Below are positions 45,652 to 54,558 of a DNA stretch of 64,000 nucleotides, piece by piece; position 1 is the first letter of the stretch, and every line of letters starts with the position of its first letter. A program made the position numbers and the translations under genes. Source of the DNA: UBA4782 sp034430215 (GTDB lineage Bacteria; Chloroflexota; Anaerolineae; Anaerolineales; Anaerolineaceae); NCBI GenBank assembly GCA_034430215.1, contig DAOUFE010000019.1, positions 558,001-622,000 on the forward strand. Direction: 5' to 3'. Under the pieces are notes generated by a model. It had not been told where the DNA came from. It saw nothing but the letters and a program-made list of their open reading frames with translations, and ran no database searches.

Positions 45652-46512
45652 TTGAGAAAAGTCGCAGTAGTGACCGACAGTACTGCCTACCTTCCCGCAG
45701 ATCTTGCAAAAGACTTGCCAATCTTCATCGTTCCGCTTCATTTGGTTATTGGGAAAACAACTTATTTGGATGGGGTGGATATTCAGCCAGATGAATTTTA
45801 TTCATTGCAGAAAGAAAGTAAAGTTGTTCCAACTACATCGCAGCCATCTCCAGAGGAATTCATTAGTCAATTCCAAAAGCTTTTAAAAGATGGGTATGAT
45901 ATTCTCTGCGTTGTCATTTCTTCAGGGATTTCCGGCACCTACCACTCTGCATGTCAGGCGCGTGAATCATTGAAAAACGAACATATTGAAGTAATCGATT
46001 CACGCCTAACCAGTATGGGAATGGGATATCCGATCATTAAAGTTGCTCAGGCTGCTAGCCAGGGAGCTAATCTTCAAGAATGCAAACAATTAGCAGAAAA
46101 ACTCCTTCAAAATGCTGGGGCAATATTTACAGTAGACACATTAAAATACCTTTTTCTTGGTGGAAGGATCAATACGGCTGCAGCGTTCATGGGAACCTTG
46201 TTAGACATGAAACCTCTTCTGGAATTACGGGAAGGGAAAATTGAAGCCATGGGAAGAGTAAGAACTTTCTCAAAAGCCATTGACCGACTGGCTGATATTT
46301 TTATTGAGCGTGTTAGAAATCATCAAGAGATCCATATTGGATATTTGCTAGCTAAAACGTATGAAAAAGCACAATTTTTAAATCAGAAGATTTTGTCACG
46401 CATTGATAATCCTGATCGTATCGTCAAGATTGTGTACGTCGATATCAGTCCTGTCATTGGTGCTCATACTGGTCCCGGCACATTAGGCTTAGCATACTTT
46501 TTTGGTATTTAG
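45652..46512 (+). CDS. DegV family fatty-acid-binding protein (second copy)
   Basis: A protein of 286 residues, exactly the same length as the first copy and clearly its paralogue: VAVVTDSTAYLPADL, VPTTSQPSPEEF, ISSGISGTYHSA, SRLTSMGMGYPII and VIGAHTGPGTLGLAY. The start is taken as TTG 45652, 6 bases after GGAGG; a TTG at 45646 touches the ribosome site and is unlikely. The two copies differ in the lipid-facing residues, which could reflect different fatty-acid preferences. A terminator follows the gene. Confidence 0.9.
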   Translation: MRKVAVVTDSTAYLPADLAKDLPIFIVPLHLVIGKTTYLDGVDIQPDEFYSLQKESKVVPTTSQPSPEEFISQFQKLLKDGYDILCVVISSGISGTYHSACQARESLKNEHIEVIDSRLTSMGMGYPIIKVAQAASQGANLQECKQLAEKLLQNAGAIFTVDTLKYLFLGGRINTAAAFMGTLLDMKPLLELREGKIEAMGRVRTFSKAIDRLADIFIERVRNHQEIHIGYLLAKTYEKAQFLNQKILSRIDNPDRIVKIVYVDISPVIGAHTGPGTLGLAYFFGI

Positions 46513-46531
46513 ATTGATCCTCATCATTGTC

Positions 46532-46565
46532 AGGGTGCAGTTCATTACTGCACCCTATTTTCTTT
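46532..46565 (+). terminator. Terminator after the DegV pair
   Basis: Arms AGGGTGCAG (46532-46540) and CTGCACCCT (46548-46556) with a 7-base loop (its outer T and A can extend the stem) are followed by ATTTTCTTTTT. A strong intrinsic terminator. Confidence 0.8.
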
Positions 46566-46608
46566 TTGGTACAATGAAGGCATAATCTACATCAAAGGAC
46601 AATGTGGC

Positions 46609-47925
46609 ATGAAATCTTATCATTCGATTGGTGTTCAAAGTACAAAAATTCTTCTTCCACGGCAAGGGATTAACCCCCAGACCTGGGCTGTCATCGCCTG
46701 TGACCAGTTTACTTCCCAGCCAGAATATTGGAAGCAGGTCGAAAGCTTAGTTGGTGATACACCATCCACTCTTCATATGATCTTGCCTGAAGTGTATCTA
46801 GGAAGACCGGATGAACCTGCTCGAATCTTGCGAACTCAGCAAACCATGCAGAATTATCTTGACAATGATATTTTCACCACTCATGATGGTTTCATTCTCG
46901 TAGAGCGGAATATTAACGGTCGCATCCGCCGGGGCTTAATGATGGCATTGGATTTAGAACGATATGATTTTAGCGCAGGATCTCAATCTCTAATCCGTGC
47001 CACTGAAGGTACCATCTTGGACCGGCTACCACCTCGTATGCGTATTCGCGAAGGTGCACCTGTTGAAATTCCTCACATCCTTGTGCTGATCGACGATCCA
47101 AATTGCACAGTAATTGAACCGTTATTAGAGTATCGCCCCCGTTTGAAACAACTATATGATTTCGACTTGATGATGGGTAGCGGACATCTCACCGGATATG
47201 GCATCAACGATCCTGCGATGGAACACAACGTCGTTCGTGCCCTTGAAAAATTGACAGATCCAAACACTTTTTATCAACGATATGGTGTTGATAAGAATAA
47301 AGGGATACTCCTCTTTGCTGTTGGCGATGGTAATCATTCTCTTGCTACAGCCAAATCCATCTGGGAAAAGATCAAAAGCCAGGTTGGTATGAACCACCCT
47401 GCCCGTTTTGCCTTAGTAGAGATCGAAAACCTTCACGATGAAGCACTTGAATTCGAGCCTATCCATCGCGTTCTGTTTGGTATAAAACAGCCTATCATTG
47501 AATCAATGAAACAGGAATTTGGCAGCAATCTAACAATAGAAATACTCTCAAATTACGATGAATTAACGACATTGGTGCAAAAACAGACTGGTCAGACTCA
47601 GAAGATAGGTCTGGTTGAAAAATCCGGAAATTATCTTCTTTCCATTCAACAGCCAACTCATAACCTTGCCGTTGGAACATTGCAGGCATTCCTGGATAAA
47701 TGGATCAAACAGGGCGGAGCTGAAAAAATTGACTATGTTCATGGTTCAGATGTGTTGAGAGATCTGGGCTGCCAGGAAAATTGTGCAGGATTTTATGTTC
47801 CTGCTATGCAAAAATCTGAACTTTTTAAAACAGTAATTGTTGATGGTGTTTTACCCCGAAAAACCTTCTCCATGGGTGAAGCTAAAGAGAAACGTTTCTA
47901 TATGGAATGCAAACAGATAGCTTAA
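46609..47925 (+). CDS. DUF1015 family protein
   Basis: A cytosolic protein of 438 residues of the DUF1015 family. Family marks are WAVIACDQFTSQPEYWKQVE near the N-terminus, HMILPEVYLG, LLFAVGDGNHSLATAKSIWE and the ending VPRKTFSMGEAKEKRFYMEC-like segment (VLPRKTFSMGEAKEKRFYME). The GDGNHSLA motif contains the family's conserved His. The biochemical role of DUF1015 is not established; some members are linked to serine or kinase-type metabolism. A TACAAT box at 46569-46574 lies about 35 bases before ATG 46609. Confidence 0.85.
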   Translation: MKSYHSIGVQSTKILLPRQGINPQTWAVIACDQFTSQPEYWKQVESLVGDTPSTLHMILPEVYLGRPDEPARILRTQQTMQNYLDNDIFTTHDGFILVERNINGRIRRGLMMALDLERYDFSAGSQSLIRATEGTILDRLPPRMRIREGAPVEIPHILVLIDDPNCTVIEPLLEYRPRLKQLYDFDLMMGSGHLTGYGINDPAMEHNVVRALEKLTDPNTFYQRYGVDKNKGILLFAVGDGNHSLATAKSIWEKIKSQVGMNHPARFALVEIENLHDEALEFEPIHRVLFGIKQPIIESMKQEFGSNLTIEILSNYDELTTLVQKQTGQTQKIGLVEKSGNYLLSIQQPTHNLAVGTLQAFLDKWIKQGGAEKIDYVHGSDVLRDLGCQENCAGFYVPAMQKSELFKTVIVDGVLPRKTFSMGEAKEKRFYMECKQIA

Positions 47926-47942
47926 GGCAATCGCGAAAGGAT

Positions 47943-48830
47943 ATGAACAAAATCATCCATACATCGATGAAGCAAAAAGCAATTCATGTTGGACACTTGC
48001 TTTTATGCAGCCTATTTTCTCTGATGGTTGTTTCATGTCAGAATAAACCTGAAAGTGTCGCCACAACGGCGACACTTATTCCTTCCATCATTGTCACCCC
48101 AGAAATAACCTGCACTCCTGAAATCTCTACCATAACGCCAACTGTAACGAACACACCCATCCTTACCAGCAAGGTATGTTCTCCTTTGTTAGATTTTTCA
48201 CTTTCAGATATCTCAAATATTTTGACTAATTCAATGAAAACTCCTTTACCAGGGAAAGATGATGGACATCAAGGGGTAGATTTTTCCTTTTGGTCATACG
48301 GAAAATGGAAAACCATCGAAGGTCTGGAAATTTCAAGTGTATTGGATGGCATAGTTGCTGGTACAGTTCATGATCGATTCCCTTATGGAAATATGATCAT
48401 GATAGAAACACCACTGGAGCAGCTTCCTGTTGCTTTACAGGAAGTATTAAGTTCAATATCAGAATCTCCTTTGCCAGACCTAGCATATTCTCCTCTAACC
48501 TGCCCAGCCATTTCGCCTTCTGATTTCCCAAGCCAGCAGAAATCATTATATCTGCTATACGCACATATGCTGGAAGCTTCTACTCATCAATCGGGTGATG
48601 TTATTGCATGTGGTGAAAGCCTTGGTCAGGTAGGTAATACAGGTGATTCCAGTAATGCACATTTGCATTTTGAGGCGCGCATTGGACCATCTGGTTTTCG
48701 ATTCACAGAAATGGCACACTATCTAAATGATCTCACAGAAACCGAGAGGTATAACTATTGCACCTGGAGGGTGAGCGGTATTTTTCAACTAGTCAATCCT
48801 ATGGATGTATTATCTGCAGGTCTTCCTTAA
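47943..48830 (+). CDS. M23 peptidase-like lipoprotein
   Basis: A protein of 295 residues. A signal peptide ends in the lipobox VVSC (LLLCSLFSLMVVSC), followed by a Thr/Pro-rich linker. The peptidase M23 (LytM-like) fold then begins with GHQGVDFS (His and Asp ligands) and ends with SSNAHLHFEARIG (the HxH motif). About 45 residues (LPVALQEVLSSISES through SQQKS) are inserted before YAHMLEAS, unlike compact M23 domains. It probably cuts or binds cell-wall peptides at the membrane surface. ATG 47943 is assumed; ATG 47967 would also give a complete signal peptide. Confidence 0.85.
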   Translation: MNKIIHTSMKQKAIHVGHLLLCSLFSLMVVSCQNKPESVATTATLIPSIIVTPEITCTPEISTITPTVTNTPILTSKVCSPLLDFSLSDISNILTNSMKTPLPGKDDGHQGVDFSFWSYGKWKTIEGLEISSVLDGIVAGTVHDRFPYGNMIMIETPLEQLPVALQEVLSSISESPLPDLAYSPLTCPAISPSDFPSQQKSLYLLYAHMLEASTHQSGDVIACGESLGQVGNTGDSSNAHLHFEARIGPSGFRFTEMAHYLNDLTETERYNYCTWRVSGIFQLVNPMDVLSAGLP

Positions 48831-48836
48831 AATGGA

Positions 48837-50609
48837 ATGTGCATGAAGCTGCGAAAAGTCTTTTCATTAAAAAACCTGATAGCAATCGTTGTAATTCTGT
48901 TACTGGGATATCTGATAGGTATGGCATCCCAAAATCCAATTGGCAATACACAGGTTCAAACCATCGTACCTGCTGAAATATCAGCAAATCCCACAATACA
49001 ATTAACCTTTCAAAACACAGAAATCCCTTCAGAAACTGTAGACAATATTCTGCAGAATCTTTCTACAGAGGGTGTTTTTGTATTCTCAATGGCAGATGGC
49101 AGTAATTTCCATCTTTTTGCTTACCATCCTGCTTATCTACCCCTTACACGAATAACGAATGACACTTGGGATGATTGCTATCCATCTATCAGCCCCGATG
49201 GAACACAACTGGCATTTGCCTCCAATCGAGATGGAGCCTGGGATATTTACATTCTCAATTTTAATGATAATGCGATTACTCGTTTAACCAACACTCTTGC
49301 ATATGACAGCCGTCCTTCCTGGTCACCAGATGGTCAATGGATTGCGTATGAAAGCTATATCAATGACAATCTTGAGATCGTTGTTCAATCTACCACAGAC
49401 CCAACGCTGCCAGTTCTACAATTGACAGATGATCCATCTGTCGATTATGCACCTTCGTGGTCGCCATCAGGGAGAATCATAGCTTTTGTTTCCAATCGTT
49501 CTGGTAATGAAGATATTTGGCTGGCATCTCTGGATGAGACGAACGATCGCTTCAAGAACGTGTCTCAAACTCCTGATGCGATGGAAGCCAACCCTGCCTG
49601 GTCATCTGACGGTAACCAATTGGCATGGTCAAGATCTGATGGCAATATTACTGCTATGTGGATATCTGACCTGGCTCATCCGCCCCGTGAGATGGGAGAT
49701 GGAACTTTCCCGGTCTGGAATCCACCATCTGACCAGCTCGGTGGTATCTTACAAAGTCCCAATGAATCTTATCTAGTAGGCTATCATATTCAAGATGCCA
49801 GCATATCCATTCAACCCATGCACTTATGGGGTGAAGTACGAGGTATAGTTTGGGCAAAAGGTCTAATTACGCAAATTGCAGTAGATCAATACAAGACTAA
49901 TTCTTCAGCAAACCAGGTTGAATTGTGGCAGGTTGAATTGGATGCCACTGCATCACCCCCTGCAGGACGCGATTCGATTGTACCGGTGCAAGATGTCGAA
50001 GCTCCTTATGCATTTCTTGATGACCAGGTAGATGAAGCGTTTGCAGCCCTAAAAGAAGCAACCGCAGTGAAGACCGGATGGGATTTTCTTGCTAGTCTCG
50101 AAAATATGTATACCCCGCTCACCCAGCCTGTTCAACCAGGCATCCAGCAAGATTGGTTGATTACAGGACGTGGAATTGCTGTAAATCCAGCCAGTTATTA
50201 CGCAGGGTGGATGGCAGTAAGCAGAGAAGATTATTTTGGTGCTACTTATTGGAGGATTTATCTTAAAGCTCGATATCAGGATGGTTCGCAGGGTGAACCA
50301 ATTACGCATTCAGTTTGGGATTTTACCGCCCGGTATAGTGGAGATACCGTTGGCTATGAACAGGGAGGACAATATGTAAACCCTCCCTCTGGGTACTGGA
50401 TTGATTTCACTTCTCTGGCAAACCGGTATGGATGGTCGCGCCTGCCAGCAGAGGGCAACTGGCGTACTTATTTCGAAGGCACTCGATTCAACCAACTTGT
50501 TCTTACTGGTGGGCTAAGCTGGTATGAAGCGATGGTACAAATTTATCCCCCTGAAGTATTAACCTCTTCCGATTTTGCTCCATTTCTTTCTGTCACCCCA
50601 AAACCATGA
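48837..50609 (+). CDS. Membrane-anchored TolB-like beta-propeller protein
   Basis: A protein of 590 residues. An N-terminal helix (about 12-30, NLIAIVVILLLGYLIGMAS) anchors it outside. Four PD40-type repeats follow: DDCYPSISPDGTQLAFASN, SRPSWSPDGQWIAYES, YAPSWSPSGRIIAFVSN and NPAWSSDGNQLAWSRSDG. From about residue 400 a second domain holds YTPLTQPVQPGIQQDWLIT and a YWRIYLKARYQDGSQ region with a conserved Trp/Tyr-rich pattern that I do not recognise. It begins 6 bases after one M23 lipoprotein and overlaps the next by 4 bases. ATG 48837 or 48843 could be the start. Confidence 0.8.
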   Translation: MCMKLRKVFSLKNLIAIVVILLLGYLIGMASQNPIGNTQVQTIVPAEISANPTIQLTFQNTEIPSETVDNILQNLSTEGVFVFSMADGSNFHLFAYHPAYLPLTRITNDTWDDCYPSISPDGTQLAFASNRDGAWDIYILNFNDNAITRLTNTLAYDSRPSWSPDGQWIAYESYINDNLEIVVQSTTDPTLPVLQLTDDPSVDYAPSWSPSGRIIAFVSNRSGNEDIWLASLDETNDRFKNVSQTPDAMEANPAWSSDGNQLAWSRSDGNITAMWISDLAHPPREMGDGTFPVWNPPSDQLGGILQSPNESYLVGYHIQDASISIQPMHLWGEVRGIVWAKGLITQIAVDQYKTNSSANQVELWQVELDATASPPAGRDSIVPVQDVEAPYAFLDDQVDEAFAALKEATAVKTGWDFLASLENMYTPLTQPVQPGIQQDWLITGRGIAVNPASYYAGWMAVSREDYFGATYWRIYLKARYQDGSQGEPITHSVWDFTARYSGDTVGYEQGGQYVNPPSGYWIDFTSLANRYGWSRLPAEGNWRTYFEGTRFNQLVLTGGLSWYEAMVQIYPPEVLTSSDFAPFLSVTPKP

Positions 50610-51718
50610 AGAACTATGCCCCATCCCATTTCAATAATAAGAAGCCCTGGGGAAATTTTCATTGGGAGAAGAAATGTTTCCTTTTCTGTTTCTTGATAGT
50701 ATGCATTGTCCTTTTTAACTCATGCAATACAGAAATGGATACAGTCTCTCAAGGATCCCCAACTCTGCCGCTTGCGGGAACACAAAACCTTGTTGATACT
50801 CAAACCATCATTCAGCAACCTACAACTAAAGTAACCGAAGAACCCCTTCATTTTACTTTTCCAACATCTGCTGCACCCCCTGTATCCTTATGGCGACCTC
50901 CGCTTTATGAGGTACCCTGGGCATTGAATCCTTTTGATCATTTTTACTTCACGCGACCAATCGCAACAGATGATGTAAATTGGCCACTTGCAGATTACCG
51001 CTATGGGGGTGTCTTTTTTGGTATGGATATCATTCACACAGGGATCGATCTTCCCAACCCAAAGGGAACACCTGTTATTGCAGCCGCTGGTGGTAAAGTC
51101 ATTTGGGCTGGTAATGGTCTTTACCAGAACGATCCGAAATCAAGTGACGATCCTTATGGGTTGGCGGTGGTTATTCGTCATGATTTTGGTTACAAAGGAC
51201 GCAACCTGAGCACAGTATATGCCCACATGGATCGGATTGACGTATCCGTTGGTCAAAAGGTGAATGTTGGTGACCAGTTGGGGATTGTTGGTACTACGGG
51301 AGCCACCACAGGTCCACATCTTCATTTTGAGGTCAGGATCGAAACAAACAGCTTTTACTCGACCCGTAATCCCGAACTGTGGCTTGTTCCGCCACAAGGC
51401 TGGGGAGTATTAGCGGGAAGAGTCATGAAACGGGATAGAACATTATTGTATAGACAGGAAGTCACAGTAATTTCTGAAGAAACCGAGAAACAGTGGACAG
51501 TATTCACATATGGAGGACAGCCAGCCAATAGTGATGATTACTATCAAGAGAACCTGGTGTTGAGCGATCTACCCGCCGGCAAGTATCAAATAAAGATCAA
51601 GTACGATGAAGAGGTATTCAGGTACGAAGTCACCATTAATCCAGGCGCAATCACTTATTTTCAATTTGCCGGTTCAAACGGCTTCTCAAGCGAATTACCC
51701 AACCCTGGATCACCTTGA
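50606..51718 (+). CDS. M23 peptidase-like lipoprotein (second copy)
   Basis: A protein of 370 residues with a signal peptide (FLFCFLIVCIVLFNSC; the lipobox is weak because Asn precedes Ser). The M23 domain is compact: HTGIDLPNPKGTPVIAAAGG, then KVIWAGNG, YAHMDRIDVSVGQKV and TGPHLHFEVRI. A C-terminal domain of about 95 residues (LAGRVMKRDRTLLYR, then YDEEVFRYEVTINPGAITYF) looks like a carboxypeptidase-regulatory-type beta sandwich. The start overlaps the propeller gene stop (ATGA). A promoter-like TTGACA lies over its stop codon. Confidence 0.86.
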   Translation: MKNYAPSHFNNKKPWGNFHWEKKCFLFCFLIVCIVLFNSCNTEMDTVSQGSPTLPLAGTQNLVDTQTIIQQPTTKVTEEPLHFTFPTSAAPPVSLWRPPLYEVPWALNPFDHFYFTRPIATDDVNWPLADYRYGGVFFGMDIIHTGIDLPNPKGTPVIAAAGGKVIWAGNGLYQNDPKSSDDPYGLAVVIRHDFGYKGRNLSTVYAHMDRIDVSVGQKVNVGDQLGIVGTTGATTGPHLHFEVRIETNSFYSTRNPELWLVPPQGWGVLAGRVMKRDRTLLYRQEVTVISEETEKQWTVFTYGGQPANSDDYYQENLVLSDLPAGKYQIKIKYDEEVFRYEVTINPGAITYFQFAGSNGFSSELPNPGSP

Positions 51719-51745
51719 CATAAATCTCTTATTCTATGGTATTAT
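51715..51745 (+). promoter_or_regulatory. Probable promoter of the NBR1-Ig lipoprotein pair
   Basis: A perfect TTGACA (51715-51720), a 19-base spacer and TATTAT (51740-51745) preceded by TG plus one base (extended -10). The spacer is long, but both elements are good. A leader of about 90 bases with small hairpins follows to ATG 51841. Confidence 0.5.
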
Positions 51746-51840
51746 TTCCAAATCAGGTCTTGAGCAAAACCTGAAGTCTCTTTGTGTTAAGAGAAATTTT
51801 TCTTGGGGCTTTTTAGAAATGCCCACTTATGGAGGAATCA

Positions 51841-52647
51841 ATGTTAAAAAAAGGCAAACTCAGAATTGTGCTGGCTTTGCTGTTATGTGTAGTTGTTTTG
51901 AGCGCCTGTTTGAATCGCACCGCAGCTTCACCAACCCCAGATGTGAATATGATCTACACACAGGCTGCCGAAACGCTTGCTGTCCAGCTTACTGGCACTG
52001 CAGCTGCCATGCCAACCGCAACATTCACTGCATCTCCCACTGAGACACAGGCACCTACCGCGACATTAGCCGCTACGCTGCCTTTGGGAACCGTCCAGCC
52101 GGCGGTTACCCTCCCGGGCGTTGCAACCGCTACTTTGGCAGCACCTAAATCACCAGATGCTGCTACATGGGTAGAACAAACCCCTGCTGATGGTTTTCAG
52201 ATGAATCCCGGTCAGACATTTGATATTGTATGGAAGTTAAAAAATACTGGAACCACTACCTGGACAACAAATTATGTCTATCGCTATTACTCAGGTGCCA
52301 AACTTCACGAAAATAAGAATAGTTATAACCTCAAAGCTGCCGTTGCACCTAATGATGAAGCGCTGCTTGTAGTAGATGGTATCGCCCCAATGACAGCTGG
52401 TGAATACACAACCACCTGGGTAATCACCAACGAAGCAGGCACTAACTTCTATGCATTTACCTTGACTATCAAAGTTGGTTCAGTCACTTCAACCCCCTTT
52501 GATCTGGATGCATATTGCTGTTCCGGTGAAGGTGTACCGGATCCTGCACGCAAGAATGATTCAACTTGTGCAACCTATTGGAATGCGGATAAAAGTGGCA
52601 CTCCAGAACCCGGAACTGGAAACACCTGTCCGGCAGGTGTTAAGTAA
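51841..52647 (+). CDS. NBR1-Ig-like domain lipoprotein (copy 1)
   Basis: A protein of 268 residues. The signal peptide ends at lipobox VLSAC. A Thr/Ala/Pro-rich linker of about 85 residues follows, then one NBR1-Ig-like (central domain of NBR1) sandwich: TPADGFQMNPGQTFDIVWKL, KNTGTTTWTTNYVYRYYSG and APMTAGEYTTTWVITNEAG. The C-terminal 50 residues are Cys-containing (YCCSGEGVP, TCATYWN, NTCPAG). ATG 51841 follows GGAGGAATCA. These domains bind other proteins or surface structures; the ligand is unknown. Confidence 0.85.
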   Translation: MLKKGKLRIVLALLLCVVVLSACLNRTAASPTPDVNMIYTQAAETLAVQLTGTAAAMPTATFTASPTETQAPTATLAATLPLGTVQPAVTLPGVATATLAAPKSPDAATWVEQTPADGFQMNPGQTFDIVWKLKNTGTTTWTTNYVYRYYSGAKLHENKNSYNLKAAVAPNDEALLVVDGIAPMTAGEYTTTWVITNEAGTNFYAFTLTIKVGSVTSTPFDLDAYCCSGEGVPDPARKNDSTCATYWNADKSGTPEPGTGNTCPAGVK

Positions 52648-52670
52648 CCAGCCGCAAAAGGAGACTTTTC

Positions 52671-53372
52671 ATGAAAGCTTTAATGAAATTGGTCTTACGG
52701 ACCAGCATTATCATGGTTTTTCTTGCTGCTACAGGCTGCAGTGCCTTAAACCAGGCAACTTCAGTACCGACTGAGGACCTGGGTGCAGTACAAACTGCGG
52801 CAGTTGCTACAGCAAACGCAAACCTTGATGAACAGATGAATGTAGCGAAAACCGAAGCTGTGGCTACTGCTATTGCAGCCATTACAGAAGAAGCAAAACT
52901 TAATCCAAGTCCAACGATTGCTTTACCCACCCTTGAACCTACCACTGCCGTATCATCAACAACAGTTGTGATCAACACACCTATAACTGCAAAAACGAAT
53001 CCACCCTCAGTTACCGTACCAACCATCACAAAAACACCTTATACCGATAATTGCAGTGTTGTTTCTACAACCCCCAAAGATTATCAGGTAATGACTCCCG
53101 GGCAGGATTTCGATGGGGTTTGGGTTTTGAAAAACACCGGAAAAGTAACCTGGACAGATGGACAATATTACATCAAAAATGTATCCGGAACCATTCCTAC
53201 TGAAAAGGATGTCTATTACATCAAAGGTGATGTCGCAGTCAATGATTCTGTTGAAATTAGAGCAGATATGACTGCCCCAACCGCTTCTGGAACATACACT
53301 TCCAATTGGGCTGTCGTTAATAACGTAGGAATGCCATTCTGCTACATCTTTGTAGCAATAACCATTCCGTAA
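52671..53372 (+). CDS. NBR1-Ig-like domain lipoprotein (copy 2)
   Basis: A protein of 233 residues with lipobox AATGC after a short signal peptide. An Ala-rich helical stretch with repeated TAxATAxA pattern (AVATANANLDEQMNVAKTEA) follows, then a Thr/Pro linker and the Ig-like domain: MTPGQDFDGVWVLKNTGKVT, YIKGDVAVNDSVEIRADMTA and SGTYTSNWAVVNNVGMPFCY. AAAAGGAGA is well placed before ATG 52671. It is 23 bases after copy 1 and shares its stop region with queG. Confidence 0.85.
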   Translation: MKALMKLVLRTSIIMVFLAATGCSALNQATSVPTEDLGAVQTAAVATANANLDEQMNVAKTEAVATAIAAITEEAKLNPSPTIALPTLEPTTAVSSTTVVINTPITAKTNPPSVTVPTITKTPYTDNCSVVSTTPKDYQVMTPGQDFDGVWVLKNTGKVTWTDGQYYIKNVSGTIPTEKDVYYIKGDVAVNDSVEIRADMTAPTASGTYTSNWAVVNNVGMPFCYIFVAITIP

Positions 53373-54535
53373 TGGCTGATCAAAAAGAAACCATCAGGGC
53401 CGAGGTAAAAAACCTCGGCTTTTCATTAGTAGGTTTTACTTCATCCGATCCTATCTCCAGTTTCCCCATTTTTCAGGATTGGGTTGATGCGGGATATTAT
53501 GGAGAAATGGATTATCTTGCTCGGGAGGATGCAATTTGTAAGCGAGCTGATCCAGCTTTATTGATGCCCGGAGCGTGTTCGATAATTGTACTGGCTGCTT
53601 CATATCCCCCGCCAGATATCGCAAAGACTGAAAATTCGAATTTTCCAGCCATAGCTGCCTATGCACAGCTAGCTGAAGATTACCATATATCACTCAAAAA
53701 AGCTTGCCATCAAGTCGAGTTGATCTTACATAACTACTATCAAAACGATCAGCTTAAAATAAATGGCGACAAATTACTGGCCAGATCCTTCGTAGATACA
53801 GCTCCCATTCTCGAAAAAGCATTAGCACAAAAAGCAGGATTAGGCTGGATTGGTAAGAATGGTTGTTTCATTAATAAGGATTTTGGTTCCTGGCTGCTGC
53901 TTGCCGAAGTTTTTACAAATGCATTCATCGATCCTGATCCACCCACAAAAAAGGATTTTTGCGGAAAATGTACCCGCTGTATTACGGCTTGCCCTGCGCA
54001 GTGCATTCTTCCTAACCGCACTCTTGATGCCCGGAAATGTATCTCATACCTTACCATCGAGCATCATAGCGAGATACCCGGGGAATCGCAACCTGTTTTG
54101 CAGAATAAAATCTTTGGTTGTGATGTGTGCCAGAGTGTCTGTCCATGGAATAAACCATCCAGATCGAAACCTGAGAGTTTACTTCAGCAATCTTTGCTAA
54201 ATACTTTCCCAGAAACATGGCAGCAAGTTTTAGAAATGGATGATGAGAAATTTTCCAGGATATTTACCCACACACCTCTGGAACGATTGCACAGAGAAAG
54301 ATGGTTGAGAAATGCACTGGTTTCTGCGGTGAACTCTGGTGACCAGTCTTTAGTCCCTCTCATGATAAATATTCTTCGTAATGACCCGTCACCATTGGTA
54401 CGATCTCATGCAGCTGAAGCCGTGTATCGGTTAGCAGGAAAGTCTTCGATTTCCATTTTACAGCAAGCATTGGATCATGAAAAAGATGAAAATGTTTGTA
54501 AATCGATACGAGAGATACTGGCCAAAATCGTATAA
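53372..54535 (+). CDS. queG: Epoxyqueuosine reductase
   Basis: Reduces epoxyqueuosine to queuosine in tRNA, the last step of the pathway, using cobalamin and two [4Fe-4S] clusters. It is 387 residues. The cluster ligands start at Cys197 (CGKCTRCITACP) and Cys250 (CDVCQSVCPW). ARSFVDTAPILEKALAQKAG and GLGWIGKNGCF are family signatures. A HEAT-like repeat occupies the C-terminus (SPLVRSHAAEAVYRLAG). ATG 53372 overlaps the previous stop by one base (TAATG), so queG is translationally coupled to an unrelated lipoprotein gene. Confidence 0.95.
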   Translation: MADQKETIRAEVKNLGFSLVGFTSSDPISSFPIFQDWVDAGYYGEMDYLAREDAICKRADPALLMPGACSIIVLAASYPPPDIAKTENSNFPAIAAYAQLAEDYHISLKKACHQVELILHNYYQNDQLKINGDKLLARSFVDTAPILEKALAQKAGLGWIGKNGCFINKDFGSWLLLAEVFTNAFIDPDPPTKKDFCGKCTRCITACPAQCILPNRTLDARKCISYLTIEHHSEIPGESQPVLQNKIFGCDVCQSVCPWNKPSRSKPESLLQQSLLNTFPETWQQVLEMDDEKFSRIFTHTPLERLHRERWLRNALVSAVNSGDQSLVPLMINILRNDPSPLVRSHAAEAVYRLAGKSSISILQQALDHEKDENVCKSIREILAKIV

Positions 54536-54546
54536 ACCATTTGTAA

Positions 54547-54552
54547 TATAAT
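54547..54552 (+). promoter_or_regulatory. TATAAT box right before a lipoprotein gene
   Basis: A perfect TATAAT ends 6 bases before ATG 54559, so transcription may begin at or next to the start codon. No clear -35 hexamer is seen at the usual spacing. Confidence 0.35.
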
Positions 54553-54558
54553 GAAAGA

